Counted from the first letter of the stretch, positions 1-8,915 are shown. The stretch is 64,000 bases of DNA from an uncultured Alteromonadaceae bacterium (GCA_913056495.1 CAJXMO010000003.1:62001-126000), one strand, 5' to 3'. Translations and numbers: made by a program. The notes: generated by a model from the letters alone, not told the origin.

Positions 1-1
1 C

Positions 2-151
2 TGTTATCACATGTATCCGGCGCACGCGGCATTTGGTGGATATAAAAAATCCGGTGTGGGTCGGGAAACTCATAAAATGGCACTCGAGCATTACCAGCAA
101 ACTAAAAACCTATTGGTCAGTTATGATATTAACCCACTTGGGTTTTTCTGA
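2..151 (+). CDS. Aldehyde dehydrogenase, C-terminal fragment (5' part outside window)
   Basis: Only the last 49 residues are in the window. They contain [14 protein letters not shown] followed by a tail ending NPLGFF, which is the typical C-terminus of NAD(P)-dependent aldehyde dehydrogenases of the acetaldehyde/AldB-like group; the catalytic Cys and Glu lie upstream of the window. It oxidises an aldehyde to the acid in the cytoplasm; the substrate cannot be told from this piece. It converges on the aminotransferase gene that ends at 210. Confidence 0.85.
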   Translation, partial: CYHMYPAHAAFGGYKKSGVGRETHKMALEHYQQTKNLLVSYDINPLGFF

Positions 152-160
152 TGATGAAGC

Positions 161-190
161 CGCTTTGCCTGCATTGTTGCGGGCAAAGCG
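161..190. terminator. Candidate hairpin between convergent genes
   Basis: CGCTTTGCC (161-169) pairs perfectly with GGCAAAGCG (182-190) around a 12-base loop. It lies between the stop of the aldehyde dehydrogenase and the stop of the opposing aminotransferase. No strong T-run follows on either strand, so it is only a probable convergent terminator. Confidence 0.4.
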
Positions 191-209
191 TATTGTTGTG
201 GTATAAGCT

Positions 210-1364
210 TCAGCCTAAGGTTTTATTGATTGCCGTGACTAGTCGGTCAACAGCCGTCTCCAGTTCAGCCTCAGCGGCATTGGTAAAATTCAATCTCACA
301 GCAGGATAAATGGTTTCACCCTGGCGATAAAATACCGCGCTTGGTACAACGGCCACATTATTATCAATTGCTGCTTTTGCCAGTTTATAGGTATCGCAGG
401 CAGGCAGGCTTAACCAGATAAACATACCACCATCGACGTGATTAAACTTACAACCAGCGGGTAATTTTTGGTTAAGCTGTTCAGCCAACGTCAAATAGCG
501 AGTGTGGTAAAGTGCACGTAATGTTTCAAGATGTTCGTTAAACTGACCATGACTTAGCAGATCTAATAAGACAGCTTGCATTGGCACCGAAGAATGTAAA
601 TCCGATGACTGTTTTACTTTAATTAACGGATTGATCCACTCGGTTTTCCCGGTGACGACACCCAGGCGAATACCGGGCGTCGCAATTTTAGAAAATGAAC
701 GCAGTACCAGTGCGTTGTCTTTGCAGAAGCTGGATACCAGTGGTTGAGCATTTCCATTAAATCTGAGTTCTCGATAGGGCACATCTTCAATTAAAGTGAC
801 CCCATATTGGATGCAAAGTTGTGCCACTTTTTGTCTGACTGCCAGTGACCAGCATACACCGGTTGGATTATGAAAATCAGGCACCGCATAAAACATCACA
901 ACGTTGCCGGTTGCAAATTTAGCTTCTAATTGGGTCAGATCAGGCCCGTCAAATCTTTGCTCAATACTTTCAATATTCGCTTGTGCCAGACCAAATACCT
1001 GAAGTGCACCCAGATAACTTGGGGCTTCCATCACAACCGTATCTCCCGGGTTTAAAAAGGCTCGAGCGATTAAATCCAGGCCTTGTTGGGAGCCGGTACA
1101 AACAACCGAACTATGATTATCCGCTTGCTGATACGTTTGCTTAAAATAGTCAAGTAAAGGGCCGTAGCCAGCAGTATGACCATATTGGAAAAGTTCAGGT
1201 CTGATGGCTAGATTGTTTAATGACTGCGCCATTAAGGCCATTGGAAAGCTTTCCCCATCCGGCAAGCCGCCTGCCAATGAAATGACCCCCTCTGCTTGAG
1301 CATCAGCCAGAATTTCCCGGATATATGAAGGTTGTATTTGTTGAAGTGATTGTGCGATTTTCAT
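210..1364 (-). CDS. PLP-dependent aminotransferase, class I/II (MocR/2-aminoadipate-transaminase-like)
   Basis: 384 residues from the chosen ATG at 1364; an upstream in-frame codon at 1394 would add 10 residues of unlikely sequence. Fold-type I aminotransferase features are clear: SLAGGLPDGESFP at residues 29-41, HNPTG at 165-169, and SFSK with the PLP-binding Lys226. The family transfers an amino group between an amino acid and a 2-oxo acid in the cytoplasm (examples are LysN and 2-aminoadipate transaminase). There is no N-terminal GntR helix-turn-helix, so this is the stand-alone enzyme and not a MocR regulator. It is divergent from an AraC-family gene that could regulate it. Substrate is unknown. 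Confidence 0.85.
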   Translation of the reverse strand: MKIAQSLQQIQPSYIREILADAQAEGVISLAGGLPDGESFPMALMAQSLNNLAIRPELFQYGHTAGYGPLLDYFKQTYQQADNHSSVVCTGSQQGLDLIARAFLNPGDTVVMEAPSYLGALQVFGLAQANIESIEQRFDGPDLTQLEAKFATGNVVMFYAVPDFHNPTGVCWSLAVRQKVAQLCIQYGVTLIEDVPYRELRFNGNAQPLVSSFCKDNALVLRSFSKIATPGIRLGVVTGKTEWINPLIKVKQSSDLHSSVPMQAVLLDLLSHGQFNEHLETLRALYHTRYLTLAEQLNQKLPAGCKFNHVDGGMFIWLSLPACDTYKLAKAAIDNNVAVVPSAVFYRQGETIYPAVRLNFTNAAEAELETAVDRLVTAINKTLG

Positions 1365-1508
1365 AGTAAGTTCAACGGTAAATAATGTGAGCAAAAGCTT
1401 ACTGTAAAATATTGAAATAAAGATGTCTTTTTATGCGGTATTTGATGTCCATTTATGCTTAAATGTATGTCCATTTATAATACCCTTAGCTTGCCCGGAA
1501 AATTCAGA

Positions 1509-2384
1509 ATGGCTGATAGTCAAAAAATTTCGCGTATTAATGATGTATTGGCACATATTCATCAGGATATCAGTCTGCATTTACCCGCCAGTGAACTTGC
1601 GCGAATAGCCGCTTATTCCGAACAGCACTTTCACCGTATTTTTAAGGACGTGGTCGGTGAGTCAGTGCATGCTTATATTCGCCGTGCTCGATTGGAGTTT
1701 GCCGCAAATCAACTTATGTTTGATGTTAATGCGTCTATTTTAGATATAGCAACTAAAAGTGGATTTTCTTCGGTTTCATCTTTCAGTCGCGCGTTTAAAT
1801 CTATTTTTATGATATCTCCGGGTCAATGGCGTCAGTCTGAGAGTGAAAATAAAGATAAGCCTTATCTGAAAAGTGCTGAAATTGCCGAGGCTTACCGCCG
1901 ATTAGATAAAAGCAAATTGCCCAGTGTAAACATTATTACCTTGCCTGAGCGTCATGTCGCTTATGTGCGTCATAAGGGGTACGGTCGCTCTATCCGAGAT
2001 GCTTGGCAAATTTTAAAAGCCTGGGCTGAGCTTGAACACAGGGATTTTTCTCAGCAGTTTGGCATACACCAGTCAAATCCAGCCGTTGTTGAGTTGGCTA
2101 AATGTCGCTATGTGGCTTGTTTAGCCATTGATAAGCCTTTAAACCGGCGCGGCGTGGTGAATAGTTTAACCATTCCGGGTGGTTTACATGCTGTATTTAA
2201 GTTAACCGGTCGTTATGGCGACTTATTGCCACAACTCAGTTTTATTTTGGAGCACTGGCTACCAGCTTCTGGTTTTAAAATGCAGTCCAGCCCAGCCTAT
2301 GTTCATTATTATAAAAATCACTTTTTAGCCAATGATGAGTTATTTGAACTCGATTTTTGTTTACCGGTTTCTTTGTTTAATTAA
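1509..2384 (+). CDS. AraC-family transcriptional regulator with GyrI-like effector domain
   Basis: Starting at the ATG at 1509 the protein has 291 residues and begins MADSQKISRIND; in-frame ATGs at 1455 and 1467 are possible but would add a tail unlike the family. The N-terminal ~110 residues are two AraC-type helix-turn-helix motifs (LARIAAYSEQHFHRIFK and ILDIATKSGFSSVSSFSRAFK, then SPGQWR). The C-terminal ~150 residues resemble the GyrI-like small-molecule-binding domain (VAYVRHKGYG near its start, an F-x-L-D-F ending). This is the Rob/SoxS-like DNA-binding plus GyrI layout, but with the HTH first. It sits back-to-back with the aminotransferase, a plausible target. The ligand is unknown. 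Confidence 0.88.
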   Translation: MADSQKISRINDVLAHIHQDISLHLPASELARIAAYSEQHFHRIFKDVVGESVHAYIRRARLEFAANQLMFDVNASILDIATKSGFSSVSSFSRAFKSIFMISPGQWRQSESENKDKPYLKSAEIAEAYRRLDKSKLPSVNIITLPERHVAYVRHKGYGRSIRDAWQILKAWAELEHRDFSQQFGIHQSNPAVVELAKCRYVACLAIDKPLNRRGVVNSLTIPGGLHAVFKLTGRYGDLLPQLSFILEHWLPASGFKMQSSPAYVHYYKNHFLANDELFELDFCLPVSLFN

Positions 2385-2468
2385 GTGCGTGCCGATTGTT
2401 TCAGGTTTTGCCACATCGTATTAACCAGTTGCTGATCTTTTTCATTAAGTTCACCGGCTTCTATGGCT
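2381..2468 (-). pseudogene. Remnant of a yfcL-like gene (3' end only)
   Basis: Bases 2394-2468 match the 3' part of the intact yfcL gene at 11387-11461 in 72 of 75 positions. Read on the minus strand, the fragment keeps the yfcL frame (AIEAGELNEKDQQLVNTMWQ then NLKQSART) and its own stop, which overlaps the stop of the AraC gene. Just upstream in the same frame a TAA interrupts it, and the rest of the gene is gone. It is a decayed partial duplication about 9 kb from the intact gene. Confidence 0.8.
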
Positions 2469-2710
2469 ATTTTTTAACAGAATTAGGCTCGCTTTCAATG
2501 CATATTGCTTAAAAATTAGCGGCTGTATTGTTTGATATACAAATTTAATATTTCTATATTTTTATTATATGACCCTAGTTCATTGAAACTTCAAGCAATT
2601 ATGTGATGGACTTAACGTCTAACTTATTAGACTCTTGAGGGTTTGTTCATTGCGTTGTTAGAATGCTGGCGAGTGGGTCAACAAGACCCAAAATATTTGA
2701 TTCGAAAGCA

Positions 2711-2799
2711 CTCTCGAAACGGCAAACATCAAGAAATTGATGCACGCAAAATCACAGGCCCAAACTGCAGTTTAGTGGGCAGCTGGATTACCGAAAGAG
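2711..2799 (+). promoter_or_regulatory. Cyclic-di-GMP-I (GEMM-I) riboswitch aptamer
   Basis: The sequence carries the GEMM-I core in order: GGCAAAC at 2721-2727, a stem ATCAA/TTGAT (2728-2732 and 2737-2741) capped by a GAAA tetraloop at 2733-2736, ACGCAAA at 2744-2750, a GGCC.AAAC segment at 2757-2765 with hairpin AAAC-TGCA-GTTT, and GGATTACCG at 2785-2793. CTCT (2711-2714) and AGAG (2796-2799) close P1. Positions equivalent to G20, A47 and C92 of the V. cholerae Vc2 aptamer are G2721, A2748 and C2791; G at position 20 is the c-di-GMP-selective form. It sits 69 bases upstream of the TTG start of the secreted metalloprotease, so it should couple protease output to c-di-GMP. The direction of control is not evident. 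Confidence 0.9.
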
Positions 2800-2816
2800 G
2801 CGCGTTAAAAGAGCTT

Positions 2817-2841
2817 GGTTGCAAAACCGGGAGCTTTCGAA
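2817..2841 (+). promoter_or_regulatory. Possible riboswitch expression platform
   Basis: Between the aptamer and the protease ribosome-binding site are GGTT-gcaa-AACC (2817-2828) and GCTTTCGAA (2833-2841). The latter is the exact reverse complement of TTCGAAAGC at 2701-2709, just before the aptamer, so a 9-bp helix enclosing the aptamer is possible. No clear U-tract follows, so control of translation or of a weak terminator are both open. Confidence 0.4.
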
Positions 2842-2867
2842 GTGTTTTACTTTGAGAGGTTCCGGCT

Positions 2868-5800
2868 TTGAAAACGATTCATCGCGCAACAGCGTTTCAC
2901 AATTTACTATCACCTATTGTTAAGTCTTGTCGTCTGAGTTTACTCGCAGCCACATTCGGTATTGTCTCAACTCAAGCGCTTGCCGGTCATAACCATATTC
3001 CTAATCAGGGTTCTCAATCAGTTGCTGAATCTGCTGTTAACAAGTTCTCCTTACAGCAGCAAACTATGTCTCTGTCTGAAGCTTTAAATCAAGCTCGTCA
3101 TAAGCAAGCTGCTAAACAAAATCCGGTTACGCAGTCACTGTTAGATTTAGCTAAAGCAAGACAAGTTAACCAATACCGTTTGCTAAAAACTGATCCAAAA
3201 GCAGTTTTGCATAGTTTGTTGCCGGCTGCAAAACGAGCAGGTTTACCCGAGCAAGTTCAAAATTTAATGGCGCAACCAGTCGAAAAAGTTGGAAAACTCG
3301 AATTAATCTATGTTGATACTGATGTGCCAGCACAAAGCCACATCCGCTATTTTGTTATTGAAGGCAATCAAAGTACAGAGCTCTTTTTGCCTGCAAATAC
3401 AAACTCCCGCTTGTTGCAATCCGGAGATAAAGTAAGTGTTAAAGGCTGGCAGTTTAATTCTGCGCAGCAAAGCGTTTCTCATAACCGTTTGCTTGTTAAT
3501 CAGGATATATCGGGCTTAGAAGTGCTGGCGGCGGGTTCACAAGGCGCTACCAGTACATCAACTACGTCAGTTTTGAGCGGCACTACAGGTGAGCAGAAAG
3601 TTTTGGTTTTATTGCTTAATTTTCAGGACAATGCGGCTGCTCAACCCTGGTCTTTACAGGAAGTAGAGCAAATGGTGTTTGGTCAGGTAAATGATTATTA
3701 CCAGGAAACCTCATATGGGCAGACTTGGTTGAGCGGTGATGTTCGTGGTTATTATACGCTACCTGTGAATACAAGCTGTGATTATTTTGGAATTGACAGC
3801 TATGCCCAGCAAGCCGCAATTGATAACGGCATTGATCTGAATCAGTATCAGCGTCTAATCTATATGCTGCCTGAAAATGAGTCATGTGGCTGGAGAGGAC
3901 AGGGTACAGTTGGTGGTAATCCATCACGCGCTTGGTTAAATGGCGAGCTTAATTTAATGACGATAGGTCACGAACTGGGTCATAATTTGGGTCTTAAACA
4001 TGCTAAAGAATTAAGCTGCGGCAGTGGTTATATCAGCGAAGACTGTGTCGCGATTACTTATGGCGATACGCTGGATATTATGGGTAAGTCTGAGGCTCAT
4101 TTTAATGTCTTTAATAAAGAAAGATTGGGCTGGTTAACTCCGGAACGTGGTGAAATTATTACCGCAGATGCTGATGGCAGTTACATGCTGGAACCTTATG
4201 AAATAAACCCTGCCGGCGTTGCTAAAGGTTTAAAAGTTCGCCGTGGAACCGATCCAGTAACAGGTGAACCGCTTTGGTATTACCTTGAATATCGTCAACC
4301 CTTTGGCTTTGACAGCTTTTTGGCCGGAAAAGCGGTTACTGACGGTGTGCTGGTGCATTTAAATAATTCTGCTGAAGATATCGAGAGTAGTCAGTTGTTG
4401 GACATGACGCCTAAAAGTGCATTATATGATTTGGATGATGCTGCTTTAGTCAGTGGACAAAGTTATTCAGATGCCAATGCCGGTGTGTCTATTACAACAG
4501 AGTGGGCTGATAACTCAGCAGTTAGCATTGATGTAAGTTATGTTGCGCAAGTATGTACTCATGCCGTGCCAGGTTTATCACTTGATTCTGACGCCAGCGT
4601 CTGGGCCGAACCGGGCGATAGCGTCACTTATAGCTTAACCGTCACTAATCAGGATAGCCTTGAATGTGCAAGCAGCGACTTTTTAGTCTCTGCTCAGTTA
4701 CCACAGGGGTGGAATGCCAGTCAGCAAACTATAAACCTGGCACCTGGAGAAAGTGGTTCACTGAGTTTAACTATCACTTCTGCGCCTGACGCTATTGATG
4801 GTTTTTATGATATCAATATCAGTAGTGTCAGTAGCAGCGATAGTCACTACCAAAATAGTTTAAATGTATCTTATGTTGTTGAAGCGCCAGTGGCGACCTG
4901 TTTACAGGCTAACCCAAGCTGGATTTTAAACGATCTAAATTCTGTAGCCGTTGAACCCGGTACTTCAGTTACTTATCAGGGCGTCCTAACAAACAATGAT
5001 AGTGCAACTTGTCAGGCATCAACCTTTGATATTGCAGCTAGTTTGCCTGCAAACTGGAGTTTCAGCGCGCCAAGTACGAGTTTAAGTCCGAGTGAATCTC
5101 AGGTAATAAACGTGACGGTTGCTTCACCCACAGACGCAGCGACCGGGATATATGATTTTAGTCTATTTGCTTTTAATCGAAATAACAGTGGTTATCAAGC
5201 CTCGGTGAGTACCAGCTATTCCGTGGTTGAGCCTGCTCCAAGCTGTATTCTGGCGGCACCTGTTGTTGTGGTAAGTAATCCGGTGAGTGATGAATTGACA
5301 GCAGGTAGTGAGTATATTTATCAATTAACGGTTACCAATGAAAATCAGGATTGTGATAATGCAACCTACAGCTTAACTGTCGCTGCGCCCATTGGTTGGG
5401 TTGTTGATAGTGCTCAGATTAATTTGGCCAGTGGTGCCAGTAAATCGCTTACTATCAGTGTGATTTCGTCACAAAACGCGACTGTAGGCAACCATAACTT
5501 AACTGTAACAGTTCAGGATAATGATAATTCAGGGTATCAGGCTATGAAAAGTCTGATTTATCGCGTTGCAGCTGAGCAAAATAATGCGCCGGTTGCAACA
5601 AGCGATATATTAACCTTAACTGATAAATCTGTGACTTATATTAATGTACTGAGTAATGATACGGATCCGGATGGTGATGCAATTGTGATTAGCGCGATCA
5701 CGCAAGGCGCAAAAGGTGAAGTTCAGGTCATGGGTAATGGTCAGATTCAATATACGCCTGCTAAAAACTTCAAAAACGGAGACAGCTTTAGCTATACCAT

Positions 5801-5918
5801 TAGTGATGGTGAACTAGAGTCAACTACTTTTGTTACTGTGGTTATGGATTCCGGCAATACCAGTGGTGACAGCACAACAGATACAGGAAATACGAACAAA
5901 GGCAAAGGTAAAAAGTAG
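2868..5918 (+). CDS. Secreted zinc metalloprotease, M11 (gametolysin)-like, with C-terminal Ig-like/NEW3 repeats
   Basis: 1016 residues. The start is TTG at 2868, supported by GAGAGG at 2854-2859, eight bases upstream; it gives a signal peptide ending near STQALAG. The catalytic domain has HELGHNLGLKH (His368, Glu369, His372, His378) and a Met-turn TLDIMG at 401-406, the metzincin arrangement, closest by eye to peptidase family M11. After it come three repeats of about 110 residues, each starting with Cys and holding a second Cys, with the GWxxxxxxxxLxxGxSxxLxxxV pattern of NEW3-type domains. A cadherin-like/Big domain follows (NVLSNDTDPDGD, SFSYTISDGE) and a basic tail ending GKGKK. It likely digests extracellular protein. 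Control by the upstream c-di-GMP riboswitch is inferred from position. Confidence 0.9.
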   Translation: MKTIHRATAFHNLLSPIVKSCRLSLLAATFGIVSTQALAGHNHIPNQGSQSVAESAVNKFSLQQQTMSLSEALNQARHKQAAKQNPVTQSLLDLAKARQVNQYRLLKTDPKAVLHSLLPAAKRAGLPEQVQNLMAQPVEKVGKLELIYVDTDVPAQSHIRYFVIEGNQSTELFLPANTNSRLLQSGDKVSVKGWQFNSAQQSVSHNRLLVNQDISGLEVLAAGSQGATSTSTTSVLSGTTGEQKVLVLLLNFQDNAAAQPWSLQEVEQMVFGQVNDYYQETSYGQTWLSGDVRGYYTLPVNTSCDYFGIDSYAQQAAIDNGIDLNQYQRLIYMLPENESCGWRGQGTVGGNPSRAWLNGELNLMTIGHELGHNLGLKHAKELSCGSGYISEDCVAITYGDTLDIMGKSEAHFNVFNKERLGWLTPERGEIITADADGSYMLEPYEINPAGVAKGLKVRRGTDPVTGEPLWYYLEYRQPFGFDSFLAGKAVTDGVLVHLNNSAEDIESSQLLDMTPKSALYDLDDAALVSGQSYSDANAGVSITTEWADNSAVSIDVSYVAQVCTHAVPGLSLDSDASVWAEPGDSVTYSLTVTNQDSLECASSDFLVSAQLPQGWNASQQTINLAPGESGSLSLTITSAPDAIDGFYDINISSVSSSDSHYQNSLNVSYVVEAPVATCLQANPSWILNDLNSVAVEPGTSVTYQGVLTNNDSATCQASTFDIAASLPANWSFSAPSTSLSPSESQVINVTVASPTDAATGIYDFSLFAFNRNNSGYQASVSTSYSVVEPAPSCILAAPVVVVSNPVSDELTAGSEYIYQLTVTNENQDCDNATYSLTVAAPIGWVVDSAQINLASGASKSLTISVISSQNATVGNHNLTVTVQDNDNSGYQAMKSLIYRVAAEQNNAPVATSDILTLTDKSVTYINVLSNDTDPDGDAIVISAITQGAKGEVQVMGNGQIQYTPAKNFKNGDSFSYTISDGELESTTFVTVVMDSGNTSGDSTTDTGNTNKGKGKK

Positions 5919-5960
5919 AATTTAAACTTTTTCCAAACTTGACCTTGAATACGACCAAAG

Positions 5961-5997
5961 AAAAAGCCGGGGAAATAGACCCGGCTTTTGTATTTTT
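5961..5997. terminator. Bidirectional rho-independent terminator
   Basis: An AAAGCCGGG/CCCGGCTTT stem with an 8-base loop, T-rich on the plus side (TTTTGTATTTTT) and with a matching A-run on the other (AAAGAAAAA), sits between the convergent metalloprotease and repeat-protein genes and can serve both. Confidence 0.85.
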
Positions 5998-6027
5998 AGG
6001 ATGATTTTATCCTGATAGAAATGCCCT

Positions 6028-8331
6028 TTATGGATTTTCAACTGTTTGCAACAGAACGGTTACTTGATTGCTAACGACTTCACCCTCATCATCTGTGACT
6101 TCTACAATGATATCGTTGAGTGCATTAATCGGATCGGTATTTTCAAGACCCGGAATGTACTCAATCGTAAATGCACATGCGTATGTATCATCAGGTGAAC
6201 CATTATAGGTAAGCTCATGATCTTCCGCACAAGCCGGATAAGCAATACTATCGAACATGCCGCCGCTATTAAATAGTCTGAAGCCAGCGTTAAATGCATT
6301 TGCAAACACATTTTCACCATCGACGTTGATAGCCGTTAAATTAACATTTTCAATGCCGGCATTGGTAAGCTCAATTACAACCAATAAGCTAGCTGCAAAT
6401 TTCATATCAGTTGCCGGATCAGCCGGAATGAAGGTGACAGTTGCATCATCCATATCTTGCACAGGCTGACCATCTTCATCTGTGCCGTCAATGGTTGCAA
6501 GATTAACATGTACATCATCTGCGTCTCCGGTCAATTCAAGCGCAATCGTACAACTTGCAGTTTGTCCCGGATCCAGCATAAAGCCGGCAAGTGCTTCAGG
6601 TGTAATCGGCCCATCATCCACAGTGTCTACCCAGCAATCCGCAGTCAAATCACCGAATTTATTATCCATTAAGGTTGCAAAGGTAACAGTATCAACTCCG
6701 GAGCCATCTACCGCAAATTCAAATGTATAATCAACTGTTCGGGTAACAGCGGGATCATCACCGGTTTCCAAAACTTCAATCGGATCAGCCGTTTTTTCCA
6801 GAGTGATAGATGATGGGACATCATTAATGATGACAGTTTCAGATTCATTGGCTGTGGCTTCATCTGATTCATTGTCTATCGCTTTAGCCGTGACTGTATT
6901 CATATGTGAGCCTGCGCCAGAGCCGGATATAAACTCGACAAAGCTACAGCTATAAGTTGCGCCATAGGCAATGCTTCCGCCTGTGCTACAACTACCTGCA
7001 CCATCTAAATCACCGAATTGATTATCCATTAATGAGGTTAGAGTTAATGGAGAATCCCAGGTTGCTGAAGTATTGGTGACTTCTACCGTATAAGTCACAT
7101 TACCGCCTGATTCTGGAACTTGTCCCGGATTTGCTGTTTTAAGCACAGATATAGTTGGAGGCAGGTTAGTTACATTGACCGTTTCTTTATCACTGCAGTG
7201 CTCACCGATAACCGCGCCCAAGCTGACTGGACATTCTGCATGATTACCTGCGACAGGGTCATCATTTTTATCCACTAATGCCAATAGGATGACATCATCA
7301 AAATATTCAGGCGACTGGTCGTCGGGCAGATTTGTCGCAACGACATAGACTGAAAATTCGCAGCTATAAGAACCACTCGGTAAAATCTCGCCTCCGTTAG
7401 CGGGTTGTGAGCAGTTACTACTAGTTAAATAAACGCCATCGGCAACCAGACCATCTTCAACATCCTGAGGGTCTATGCTATCAAGTGATCCCCATAGATC
7501 CAGACTCGTCTCAAAACTGCCGTCAGCACTTTTATCAACTTTATCAGTCAATGAAGTGAGGAAAATAGAAGTTTGAGAGTTTGGATTTTGGAAGCTGAGC
7601 ATAAAATTGTATAACCCGCCGGGTTCTGTTCGGGTATTTGTGCTCAAGAGGGTTTTATCAACATCTGGTGGGTCAGGTCTGATAAAAACATCTATATCAA
7701 ATGCATCACAGCGACATTTAGAAGGGGTGCCAGGTGCGGCCGGGTCAAGTTCGCTGCAGTCAGCCCCGTCTTTGTTATGCCAGGCCATGCAATAGTTAAA
7801 TTCTGCTTTGCCTGAGTTATCATCATCCCGACAAAACATAGTGATGACAGCGTTTTCATAAAGATGAGTTTCATCAAAGCCCGCTGCTTTACTGATATCG
7901 GCACAGGCATCCAGGCCACTTTCCAGGTCAACACCCGGGCCATCGTTCTGGCCAAGCAATATTGAACATTCATTTGCTGGGTTTGAGTCCTGAGCGCTAT
8001 AACTACCCTCAGGTAAATAAACCGAATAGTCAAATCGCTTATTTGCAGTTGTGGTAATGGTCACATCGGCTCGAAAAGTGACATCTTGACCTAATACACA
8101 CTCTACCGGCGTAGTACCATCTAGGTTTTCAATCATATCTACTTTACTGACCCTGATATCGTTGGCGGTACAATTTAAATCAAATCCCGCTTGTTCAGCC
8201 ATACAGGCTTGGTCTGATTGCTGCGGGAAAAAGGATGCGTTGGCTGTGGTACTAATACCATATAGGCTAGCTATGCTTATCAGGAGTACGCACACTGTCC
8301 TGATAAGCTGCATACAGTTAAATCGTTTCAT
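6028..8331 (-). CDS. Secreted repeat protein with DUF11-like domains
   Basis: 767 residues, with RBS GAGGT upstream of the ATG at 8331. A signal peptide of about 32 residues (MKRFNCMQLIRTVCVLLISI, then small residues and TANASFF) is followed by a Cys-rich N-terminal third and at least two DUF11-type beta-sandwich repeats starting VLKTANPGQVPESG and LEKTADPIEVLETG. Each contains a xDNxFGDL element and a SYSCSF or ASCTI-type Cys strand. The protein is very acidic and Asp-rich, as is usual for exported proteins of marine bacteria. There is no PEP-CTERM, LPXTG or other sorting tail; it ends VTVLLQTVENP. Role is unknown; structural or adhesive surface functions are common for DUF11 proteins. Confidence 0.75.
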   Translation of the reverse strand: MKRFNCMQLIRTVCVLLISIASLYGISTTANASFFPQQSDQACMAEQAGFDLNCTANDIRVSKVDMIENLDGTTPVECVLGQDVTFRADVTITTTANKRFDYSVYLPEGSYSAQDSNPANECSILLGQNDGPGVDLESGLDACADISKAAGFDETHLYENAVITMFCRDDDNSGKAEFNYCMAWHNKDGADCSELDPAAPGTPSKCRCDAFDIDVFIRPDPPDVDKTLLSTNTRTEPGGLYNFMLSFQNPNSQTSIFLTSLTDKVDKSADGSFETSLDLWGSLDSIDPQDVEDGLVADGVYLTSSNCSQPANGGEILPSGSYSCEFSVYVVATNLPDDQSPEYFDDVILLALVDKNDDPVAGNHAECPVSLGAVIGEHCSDKETVNVTNLPPTISVLKTANPGQVPESGGNVTYTVEVTNTSATWDSPLTLTSLMDNQFGDLDGAGSCSTGGSIAYGATYSCSFVEFISGSGAGSHMNTVTAKAIDNESDEATANESETVIINDVPSSITLEKTADPIEVLETGDDPAVTRTVDYTFEFAVDGSGVDTVTFATLMDNKFGDLTADCWVDTVDDGPITPEALAGFMLDPGQTASCTIALELTGDADDVHVNLATIDGTDEDGQPVQDMDDATVTFIPADPATDMKFAASLLVVIELTNAGIENVNLTAINVDGENVFANAFNAGFRLFNSGGMFDSIAYPACAEDHELTYNGSPDDTYACAFTIEYIPGLENTDPINALNDIIVEVTDDEGEVVSNQVTVLLQTVENP

Positions 8332-8872
8332 AATAGTGACCTCATTTAATTGTCAATATTGATATAACCTTTTGTCAGCGAAGCTCAATTCCTGATGGAA
8401 TTCAGGTTTAAGGCTGGCAAAAAATGCGTGTTGTTTTTTTACTGCTTATTCGGCGTGTGCCGATATGGGCTACGTGCCAAGAAGACTCATTTCAAACTAA
8501 GGAATCGGATCTGGTTGTGTATTGGTAGCACTTTGCTAAAGGAGCAAACATCAAGCCAGATATATAGCTGTTTAGTTTTTATGGAATTTTTTGAAGAGTA
8601 GGGGCGTTGTAGTCGATAAATGTGTATCAGGTTTGAAACACATTGACCGTATTGTCTGAAGATATATCACGCGGCTAGCTTTTGTCTGCATTTATTGAGT
8701 AGAGATGTCTCTGGGTTGAGAGCGCAACCCCTTGCCATACTTGAGAAAGCGAGTATCAGACTTACCTTGTATTGGCTGAATTATTTGGATACTCATCATA
8801 AATAAATATGTGCCTGACAAAGTACATCCAAGCGTTCAATTCTCTTTAGAAAGGAGGCCTATAATTTAAGTA
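8332..8872. other. Long intergenic stretch, no gene recognised
   Basis: About 540 bases between two minus-strand genes. It must hold the promoter and leader of the repeat-protein gene. The only visible structures are small hairpins: CCTGA/TCAGG near 8391-8406, GGGTTG/CAACCC at 8713-8730 and ATACT/AGTAT at 8737-8756. A 68-codon reading frame at 8395-8601 has no ribosome-binding site or similarity and is not called. Confidence 0.5.
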
Positions 8873-8914
8873 GCCGTTGCATGAATTGAATATAGGCAAC
8901 GGCGTTCTTTTTTA
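8873..8914 (+). terminator. Rho-independent terminator reading on the plus strand
   Basis: GCCGTTGC (8873-8880) pairs with GCAACGGC (8896-8903) and is followed by GTTCTTTTTTATTT. The T-run is on the plus strand, although the adjacent gene is on the minus strand. Either it also works in reverse for that gene or it ends an unannotated plus-strand transcript from the preceding gap. Confidence 0.6.
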
Positions 8915-8915
8915 T

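Noticed and set aside
2643..2855. 70-codon plus-strand frame from a TTG
   Set aside because: It runs through the c-di-GMP aptamer and into the protease ribosome-binding site, has no family similarity, and the RNA structure explains the sequence.
3616..3927. Minus-strand frame inside the metalloprotease
   Set aside because: Antisense shadow of a well-supported gene, no family match.
8341..8500. Second c-di-GMP riboswitch upstream of the repeat protein on the minus strand
   Set aside because: Some pieces resemble GEMM (ACGCA, GCC-TTAAACC) but the GGCAAAC, GAAA loop and GGTTACCG elements are absent.
8395..8601. 68-codon plus-strand frame in the gap before the repeat-protein gene
   Set aside because: No ribosome-binding site, no similarity and no supporting context.
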